Shown here: positions 16,681-21,000 of the stretch, piece after piece
Layout of the letters: each line of letters starts with the position of its first letter
Numbering within the stretch: position 1 is the stretch's first letter
The notes under the pieces: model-generated
The model's input: only the letters and a program-made list of their open reading frames with translations
Told to the model about the DNA's origin: nothing
Database searches by the model: none
Translations under genes and position numbers: made by a program
Assembly: GCA_009787175.1 (NCBI GenBank)
Contig: WRGM01000158.1
Location: 1-21,000, forward strand
Length of the DNA stretch: 21,000 nucleotides
Direction: 5' to 3'
DNA from: Candidatus Bathycorpusculum fermentans
GTDB taxonomy: Archaea; Thermoproteota; Bathyarchaeia; Bathyarchaeales; Bathycorpusculaceae

Positions 16681-16697
16681 ACTACACTGTTAAATCT
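16681..16697 (+). repeat. Left terminal inverted repeat of the IS630 element
   Basis: ACTACACTGTTAAATCT matches the reverse complement of 17892-17908 at 17 of 17 positions. TA at 16683-16684 is the expected IS630 target duplication, so the repeat proper begins at C16685. Confidence 0.85.
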
Positions 16698-17904
16698 AAT
16701 TGTTGCATATAATTGGGTATAGTTTTTTTAGTTTGATGCGTGCATCTTTGGTAGTGAATTGCCAATCAACACATTTTTGCAAATCATTACGATCCGCCTC
16801 ACAAACAGAAAGCTCCACATTCAACACACCCAATCCATCAACCCGCCTACCCAAACACTGCCAACTAAAAACACTAAACTCAATCCCCACAACATTAAAC
16901 CAACCACCATACTCAGGAGCATAATGAATCACCAAACGCCTAGCAAGCTCACAAGCCTCAACAGCCGGAAAAACCTCATAAAGCGAAGACAAATTATACG
17001 TATTCAAATTACCACAAACCAACCGCACCTTAGACACATCTGAAAAATAAACCGTAAACAACTCTTTAACCCCATAAACCCAATCCACCTTTGCACGATA
17101 CTCCCCAGTATGAACATACCGCCACCCACCCAAAAGCTCCGCAAACACAAAAACACTACAAACCCCCATACACTTATACTCATCATCAATCTTCTGCAAA
17201 CTACCCGGTCTTCATAACAATAGGTCCTCGCCACTCATCTAAAAGTTGATAGAGTTTTTCATCCACACAAAATAACAGGATAATTCTCATCAAAGGGCTG
17301 TTGATAAAGGTCTAAAATATCTTTATGCAAACAACAAAAACAGCGTTTTACTTTGATGTGATGCACCACATTTTCTTTAAATGATGACGCAGCTGCGTTT
17401 TTTTAAAACTGTACCCACAGAGACGTAGCTGATTTGGTCTATGTAGCCTAGTTTGACTGTTTTGTTTGCTAGGAGTCGTAAGGACCATTTGGCGTGGCCT
17501 TTGGGTGGTTTTGTGCAGGTGAGTGCGATTATGTGTGCTTCTACTTCGCCTGTTATTTTTGCTTTAATGGGTGGTGTTGTTCGTTTTTTGCGTGTTAATG
17601 CTGTGTTTAGGTCGTTTTGGGCGTAGGTTTTTCTTATTATTTGTGTGGTGGTGTTTGTGGTGTTGCATTTTTGGGCTACTTCTGAGATTGTTAGTTTGGC
17701 TGATTTGTTGTCTGCTGTTGCTAAGAGTATGTTGGCGTGCAGGATTTCTTTTGCAGATGTTTTACCAGTGGTTGTTATTTTTATTAATTTTGTTTGTTCT
17801 TCTTCTGTTAGATTAACTTTGTACATTAATTTTGGCATGATATGTCCTCTACGACACATCATAACACAAAAGAGATATTTACACAATTTTAAGATTTAAC
17901 AGTG
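16685..17904 (-). mobile_element. IS630-family insertion sequence, complete ends, inactive transposase
   Basis: A 1,220-bp element bounded by perfect inverted repeats CACTGTTAAATCT/AGATTTAACAGTG and flanked by TA on both sides, the hallmark of IS630/Tc1 insertion. The single transposase gene (minus strand) is broken. The plus-strand composition switches inside the element from A/C-rich (18% G+T in 16861-16920) to G/T-rich (80% in 17581-17640). Insertion took place in the stop codon of the gene at 17889-18239. Confidence 0.9.
16696..17838 (-). pseudogene. IS630-family transposase, frameshifted and active-site-dead
   Basis: The N-terminal half (17838-17377) begins MPKLMYKVNLTEEEQ and holds the double helix-turn-helix region (ISEVAQKCNTTNTTTQIIRK). 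The middle (about 17376-17200) contains DILDLYQQPFDENYP and VDEKLYQLLDEW, which keeps the first catalytic Asp, but the frame is broken there at least twice. The C-terminal half (17199-16696) reads VDWVYGVKELF, VCGNLNTYN, WFNVVGIEFSVFSWQCL, VDWQFTTKDARIKLKKLYP. The family pattern as I know it is DNLNTH and WLNMAEIE, so the second Asp and the final Glu are both Gly here. The protein cannot be catalytic. GAGG lies about 7 nt upstream of the ATG at 17838. Confidence 0.9.
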
Positions 17905-18239
17905 TAGTAGCAAAGTGAGGGGTATTTTTTGTATTTATCGTACCATCCGTAGTTTTGTTGTGAGCTTATTGAGTGTTTGAATGAGAATTGTATTTGTAGG
18001 TTTTTGTATTCGTCGTATGTTATGTGGTTGTTTGGGTAGAGTTTTTTGAATTTTCTGTAGAGAAGCCACAGATCGATTTTCATTTGGGATAAATTGGGGT
18101 TATAGCGTTTGTATGTAGTGTTTCTATTGTAGGGTAGTTCTTTTGGTGTGTTTAGTAGTAGTGCCAGAAAGGCTATACGGTAATTATAACATTGATGTCC
18201 ATGGGAAAAATAAAAGGAGGATATTTCGGATGTTGACAA
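17889..18239 (-). CDS. Hypothetical protein whose stop codon was replaced by IS630 insertion
   Basis: About 116 aa from a TTG at 18239; the true start is uncertain, and an internal Met (SQMKIDLW) is the only ATG in frame. The sequence is rich in Tyr, Asn and Lys (TTYKRYNPNLSQMKIDLWLL, KLYPNNHITYDEY, YDKYKKYPSLCY) and I do not recognise it. It begins 18 nt after the SPFH stop, so it may be the last gene of that operon or the surviving end of a longer gene. Removing the IS and one TA gives TAC-TAG, so the ancestral protein ended at ...PSLCY. The present one reads five residues (YTVKS) into the inverted repeat before TAA. Confidence 0.5.
   Translation of the reverse strand: MSTSEISSFYFSHGHQCYNYRIAFLALLLNTPKELPYNRNTTYKRYNPNLSQMKIDLWLLYRKFKKLYPNNHITYDEYKNLQIQFSFKHSISSQQNYGWYDKYKKYPSLCYYTVKS
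17892..17908 (-). repeat. Right terminal inverted repeat of the IS630 element
   Basis: AGATTTAACAGTGTAGT is the exact reverse complement of the left end; TA at 17905-17906 is the second copy of the target dinucleotide. Confidence 0.85.
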
Positions 18240-18257
18240 GTGTTTGTCTTCATCTTT

Positions 18258-19184
18258 TTACTGTTTGTTTTCTGTTGTTTGTTTCTGTGTTGTTTTTATT
18301 GGAAGTATTGGTGTTGTTGTTCCTTCTAGCCCTAGTACGTTTAGGACGTCTGCGTTTGAGGGGACGATGATTTTGGTTTGTTGCGCGAATGTGTCTCTTA
18401 TTACGTCTAGTTTTTTGTTGAGTTGTGCGTTGTTTTGAAAGTATTCATTTGCAGATTCGGATACTAGTTTTATTGATTTTGCTTGTGCTTCAGCTATTAA
18501 CTCTAGTGATTTTGCTTGTCCTTCAGCGGTTAGGATGGCTGCTTGTTTTTCACCTTCTGCTTTTAGGATGGCTGCTTGTCTTTCTTGTTCGGCTGCTTCT
18601 TTTTGGCCTGTGGCTAGTAGTTGTGCTTGTCGTCTTGTTTGTTCTGCTGTTTTTTGTTTGTGCATGGCTGTTTGGATGTCTTGTGGTGGGTCTATTTTTT
18701 GTAGTTCTATGCGTGTGACTTTTGTGCCCCATTTGTTTGTGGATTGGTCTAGGCTGACTCTTAGTTCTGTGTTTATTTTTTCTCTTGAGGTTAGGGCCAT
18801 ATCGAGTCTCATGGCTCCTACTATGTTGCGTAGAGTTGTTTGAGCTAGTTTAATTATTGCTATTTCAAAGTTTTCGACTTCGTATATTGCGCATTTTGCG
18901 TCTGTAATTTGGTAGTATATTACTGCGTCTATAGTTACAACTACGTTATCTTCTGTGATAACTGACTGTGGTGGTACGTCTATTATTTGTTCGCGCATGT
19001 TTACTCGGCGTATTTTTTCTACAAATGGTGTGATCATACGTAGTCCGGGTTCTACAGTTGTTTTGTATGCTCCGAAACGTTCGATTAGACCTTTTTCGTA
19101 TTGGTTGACTTTTTTTACAGACATACTAAATATCAGTATTGCAACGAGTACTACGGCAATTATTACAATTTCTAACATGGGCAT
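18258..19184 (-). CDS. SPFH/band-7 (stomatin-like) membrane protein
   Basis: A 308-aa protein with one N-terminal transmembrane helix (residues about 4-21), then the SPFH domain: YEKGLIERFGAYKTTVEPGL, MREQIIDVPPQSVITEDNVV, AIYYQ-like strand, LAQTTLRNIVGAMRLDMAL. It ends with a long Ala/Glu/Gln coiled coil (about 170-245, including EQERQAAILKAEGEKQAAIL) and a Thr-rich tail. Stomatin-like proteins oligomerise on membranes and scaffold proteases or lipid domains. Its start overlaps the end of the upstream NfeD-like gene by 13 nt, the conserved NfeD-stomatin pairing, implying translational coupling. The start is ATG 19184 or 19178. The plus strand is up to 83% G+T here (18601-18660). Confidence 0.93.
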   Translation of the reverse strand: MPMLEIVIIAVVLVAILIFSMSVKKVNQYEKGLIERFGAYKTTVEPGLRMITPFVEKIRRVNMREQIIDVPPQSVITEDNVVVTIDAVIYYQITDAKCAIYEVENFEIAIIKLAQTTLRNIVGAMRLDMALTSREKINTELRVSLDQSTNKWGTKVTRIELQKIDPPQDIQTAMHKQKTAEQTRRQAQLLATGQKEAAEQERQAAILKAEGEKQAAILTAEGQAKSLELIAEAQAKSIKLVSESANEYFQNNAQLNKKLDVIRDTFAQQTKIIVPSNADVLNVLGLEGTTTPILPIKTTQKQTTENKQ

Positions 19185-19642
19185 TCTTCATCAGTTTCTC
19201 CATCTACTATAAGGCTAACCCCTTCTACGCGAATCACTCTTACTTTTGAGGTTTCTTTTATTGTTTGGCAGTCGTCTACGGTTTTTGCTAGCCAAAGTTC
19301 TTCGTCTAATTTGACTACGCCGCCGTCTGTGGGGTCAATGTCTGTTTTTGCGACAGCTATTTTTCCGACTAGTGCGTCAGAGTTTGTGCGTAGTAAACTG
19401 ACGTTGACTTTATCTAGTAGGCCGCCGCCTCGTATTTCTTCAATGTTGTATGTGGCATCTTTTATGTGGTTTAAGCGTCGGATGAATTCGCCTAAATCTT
19501 CACTGTTTAGGTCTACTTCCAACAGGTAATCTTTGGGTCGTCTGTTAAGTTTGTATGTCATGCGAGAGTATTTTTCGCCGAATTTTGATAGCATTTGTGC
19601 TAATTTAAGTTCGTCAGCTTTTACGGTGAATATTACTTTCAT
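19172..19642 (-). CDS. NfeD-like OB-fold protein with an unusual N-terminal domain
   Basis: A 156-aa protein from the ATG at 19642; an upstream in-frame start at 19675 would cross the probable promoter. The C-terminal 75 residues (LVGKIAVAKTDIDPTDGGVV, LDEELWLAKTVDD, VRVIRVEGVSLIVDGE) form the NfeD OB domain that partners SPFH proteins. The first 75 residues (MKVIFTVKADELKLAQMLSK ... FIRRLNHIKDATYNIEEIRG) resemble a small alpha/beta (ACT- or ferredoxin-like) domain by pattern only. There are no transmembrane segments and no ClpP-like protease, unlike typical NfeD. TATA-like TTTAAATATTG lies at 19672-19682. Confidence 0.82.
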   Translation of the reverse strand: MKVIFTVKADELKLAQMLSKFGEKYSRMTYKLNRRPKDYLLEVDLNSEDLGEFIRRLNHIKDATYNIEEIRGGGLLDKVNVSLLRTNSDALVGKIAVAKTDIDPTDGGVVKLDEELWLAKTVDDCQTIKETSKVRVIRVEGVSLIVDGETDEECPC

Positions 19643-19648
19643 GGGTAT

Positions 19649-19667
19649 TGCCTGATAATGACAGGCA
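19649..19667 (-). promoter_or_regulatory. Dyad TGCCTG-N7-CAGGCA at the NfeD-SPFH promoter
   Basis: Perfect 6-bp arms (19649-19654 and 19662-19667) lie between the TATA box (19672-19682) and the ATG at 19642, over the likely transcription start. Candidate operator of the NfeD-SPFH operon. Confidence 0.45.
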
Positions 19668-19814
19668 TCACTCAATATTTAAACGTATTTACAACTATTG
19701 TGTCTTATTGATGATTATTAACCAGTAATTACTCGCATTACGTCAAAATATTCAAAAAAGAGCGTTATCTCAGCGCATCAATGACCATTGATCCTTATTA
19801 GACTTGCTCGGTAA

Positions 19815-20063
19815 TTAGGTGTTGTGCAGTTCGTGGTTGTATATGCCGCAGATGAGCACTGTTCGCAGGTCGTGTCGTTTGCGTCTGTTGCGATACTTGC
19901 TTGATAAAATTTTGAACACCCCAAGTTTTGCAGTAATGTCCTCAACAAGCATCCTCTCTTTAAAAATACGCCTATTTCCAATTTTTTCTACACCACTAAG
20001 AGAATCATACACTGATTTTCTACTGTCATATCTAAACAGGCGTAATTTAGCACAATCCCCAAT
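19815..20063 (-). pseudogene. IS5-type transposase C-terminal fragment
   Basis: About 82 residues open on the minus strand end in RMLVEDITAKLGVFKILSSK, then YRNRRKRHDLRTVLICGIYNHEL. This is the usual C-terminal part of IS5/DDE_Tnp_4 transposases, with the catalytic Glu in VEDITAK (normally VEH-like). A TAA precedes it, and no N-terminal part with the first two Asp residues follows upstream, so it is a remnant. It is the same broad type as the broken copy at 1-576, but the two do not overlap and cannot be compared directly. Confidence 0.75.
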
Positions 20064-20301
20064 TTATCAAAACACGAAAATAGAAATCTATATCAGAGTG
20101 TAACAAAGTGACGCTCAAACTATGTATAAAAATTTCCGTCCCTGCCGTATGTGTTCACTCCGAACAGAGGCTTTTCTATACCCTGCAAAAATTGGGTCGG
20201 GTCGTTCCGCGCCGTCGGTCTTTTCTAAAACAGGACTCCCCTGTTAATAGGTTTGGAATTGTTAATTTACCATTTTTTGTTGATACTGCTCATAAAGTAA
20301 G
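20064..20301. other. Degenerate stretch between IS5 fragment and oriT
   Basis: No recognisable gene. The composition is more GC-rich around 20190-20245 (GTCGGGTCGTTCCGCGCCGT) than the surroundings. A small hairpin AACAGG-N5-CCTGTT lies at 20229-20245. This is probably the rest of the plasmid-derived segment. Confidence 0.35.
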
Positions 20302-20334
20302 AAGGGCGCACTTACACAATCGCGCCACGATTGT
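20302..20334 (-). other. MOBQ-type origin of transfer (oriT): inverted repeat plus nic core
   Basis: On the minus strand the segment reads ACAATCG-TGGCG-CGATTGT (20334-20316, perfect 7-bp arms), one base, then TAAGTGCGCCCTT (20314-20302). From memory, this matches the layout of the R1162/RSF1010 oriT: inverted repeat, then TAAGTGCGCCCT with nicking after TAAGTG. Agrobacterium Ti oriT has a related GGGCGC core. A relaxase of the matching MOBQ type begins 58 nt away, divergently oriented relative to the nicked strand. The combination makes a chance match unlikely. Confidence 0.75.
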
Positions 20335-20378
20335 CCAACGTTCATGCGGGTTTGAGAGCTTCTGCGAACTGAATCATC

Positions 20379-20383
20379 GGAGG
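20379..20383 (+). promoter_or_regulatory. Ribosome binding site of the broken relaxase
   Basis: GGAGG, eight bases before the ACG at 20392 that replaces the expected ATG. It is a strong bacterial-type Shine-Dalgarno and pins down the ancestral start. Confidence 0.6.
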
Positions 20384-20391
20384 AATCCGTA

Positions 20392-20651
20392 ACGGCGATT
20401 TATCATTTGCACGTCCAAATTATCGGCATGGAGTCAGTCGTTCGGCTGTGGGTGCGGCGGCGTATCGGGCGGCAGAAAAACTAAAAGCGCTAGAGTCGGC
20501 GGCCTATCGGTCAGGTGAAAGCTTGGGCGGCGGGGATATGGAAATAACCCACGACTACACACGAAAGAAGGGCAGGGTACACAAAGAAATCCAAATCTAT
20601 CCAGCCCATTACTACACAGACAACTTAAACTACCAAATACAACCTGCGTAG
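20392..20651 (+). pseudogene. MobA/MobL/TraA-type (MOBQ) relaxase, N-terminal remnant
   Basis: The region reads [ACG]AIYHLHVQIIG, then after a one-base frame change at about 20423-20430 continues HGVSRSAVGAAAYRAAEKL, ESAAYRSGESLGG, ITHDYTRKKGRVHKEI. This is the typical MAIYHxxVKxIGRxxGRSAVxAAAYRxGEKL ... HDYTRKxGVVHxEI start of MOBQ relaxases, which nick oriT and pilot the strand in conjugation. The start codon is ACG, the frame is shifted, and the sequence stops at 20651, before the His-rich metal site of the nuclease domain. It is therefore dead. GC content is visibly higher than in neighbouring genes, indicating transfer from a bacterial plasmid. Confidence 0.85.
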
Positions 20652-20745
20652 AACATTCCCATTTTTATCAATACATGTTTTAACAAACTTACAAAAGAGA
20701 CTACACAAAAAACTCATACAAAAAAAGAAGGCATTTGACAAGTTT

Positions 20746-21000
20746 TTATGTAATACATTGAATAGTTTTATTTTTTCTTTGCTTACACAATAAGTAGGCA
20801 ATAACCATTAGTAAAATTACAATAATGCATACAAAAGCAAAAAAGGTGATTAGGTTAGACTGCAACGGACTTTGCTGCGGGGGATTATTCGGATTTGAAG
20901 TTGACGACCCGCCGGGAGTTAAAGGCACGGTAGTAACAGTTGATGTGGGCCCAGACTTATCTGTAACGGGTATTTTTATTGAAAACTCAGTCCATTCACT
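20746..21000 (-). CDS. C-terminal end of a membrane-anchored surface protein (partial)
   Basis: Eighty-four residues are visible; the gene enters from beyond the right edge. A beta-type ectodomain end (EWTEFSIKIPVTDKSG) is followed by a Thr/Ser/Pro/Asn-rich stalk (VPLTPGGSSTSNPNNPPQQS). One transmembrane helix (about partial residues 51-71, ITFFAFVCIIVILLMVIAYL) and a basic cytoplasmic tail (CKQRKNKT) close the protein. This is the classic layout of archaeal extracellular proteins anchored by a C-terminal helix. The function of the ectodomain cannot be seen. Confidence 0.7.
   Translation of the reverse strand, partial: SEWTEFSIKIPVTDKSGPTSTVTTVPLTPGGSSTSNPNNPPQQSPLQSNLITFFAFVCIIVILLMVIAYLLCKQRKNKTIQCIT

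Noticed and set aside
16700..17043. Plus-strand open frames antisense to the IS630 transposase
   Set aside because: Thr/Asn/Pro/His-rich composition follows from the A/C bias; the minus strand reads a recognisable transposase.
18143..18438. Plus-strand open frames, one with AGGAGG (18217-18222) and ATG at 18230
   Set aside because: They translate to Leu/Val/Phe-rich strings typical of the non-coding strand in the G/T-rich tract and lie antisense to the clear SPFH gene.
1..20063. The idea that the two IS5-type fragments are ends of one composite element spanning the window
   Set aside because: Both are on the minus strand and non-overlapping, 19 kb of ordinary chromosomal genes separate them, and no matching terminal repeats were visible.
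20108..20392. 94-aa plus-strand open frame upstream of the relaxase
   Set aside because: No family resemblance, spans the oriT hairpin and nic core, and ends at the relaxase ribosome site; more likely fortuitous.

Overview
The window looks archaeal. Many genes sit 20-50 nt downstream of TATA-like boxes, and several look leaderless or nearly so. The gene set is also archaeal in type: a digeranylgeranylglycerophospholipid-reductase-like flavoprotein, a beta-CASP (aCPSF2-like) ribonuclease, an AsnRS-derived asparagine synthetase, an Lrp/AsnC regulator, a GTP-type PEP carboxykinase and an ATP-cone anaerobic ribonucleotide reductase with an extra N-terminal winged helix. A low-GC anaerobe of the Thermoproteota/Bathyarchaeia type is my best guess, but the lineage cannot be fixed from this sequence alone.

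Layout. 1-576: broken IS5-type transposase running off the left edge. 795-1715: pyrB, convergent with nrdD (4181-1914). 4288-6761 (minus): a DUF457/YdjM membrane hydrolase and a polysaccharide flippase. 6962-8527: two small hypothetical genes around a SAM methyltransferase. 8829-10085: beta-CASP RNase. 10416-11027 (minus): glyoxalase-II-like protein. 11173-14043 (minus): asparagine synthetase followed by pckG, divergent from an Lrp/AsnC regulator (14163-14663). 14678-15109 (minus): HxlR-like regulator, divergent from the geranylgeranyl reductase (15212-16576). 16685-17904: a complete but dead IS630-family element with perfect inverted repeats, inserted exactly in the stop codon of a small gene. 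18258-19642 (minus): NfeD-like and SPFH/stomatin-like genes, overlapping. 19815-20651: a mobile-element graveyard with an IS5-type transposase C-terminus, a MOBQ-type oriT and a broken relaxase N-terminus. 20746-21000 (minus): the C-terminus of a membrane-anchored surface protein.

Functionally, central metabolism (pyrimidine and deoxynucleotide synthesis, asparagine, anaplerosis/gluconeogenesis) sits beside envelope functions (archaeal lipid saturation, flippase, SPFH/NfeD, surface protein) and mobile DNA.

The most unusual feature is not a gene. The plus strand alternates between tracts that are strongly A/C-rich and tracts that are strongly G/T-rich, from about 18% to above 80% G+T in hand-counted 60-base lines. 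This is partly independent of gene direction. The dead IS630 copy spans one boundary. Its two halves differ from the family pattern I remember by opposite strand-specific transitions: C-to-T/A-to-G on the minus strand in one half, and on the plus strand in the other. The second notable item is a bacterial-type MOBQ transfer origin with a decayed relaxase gene in an otherwise archaeal context.
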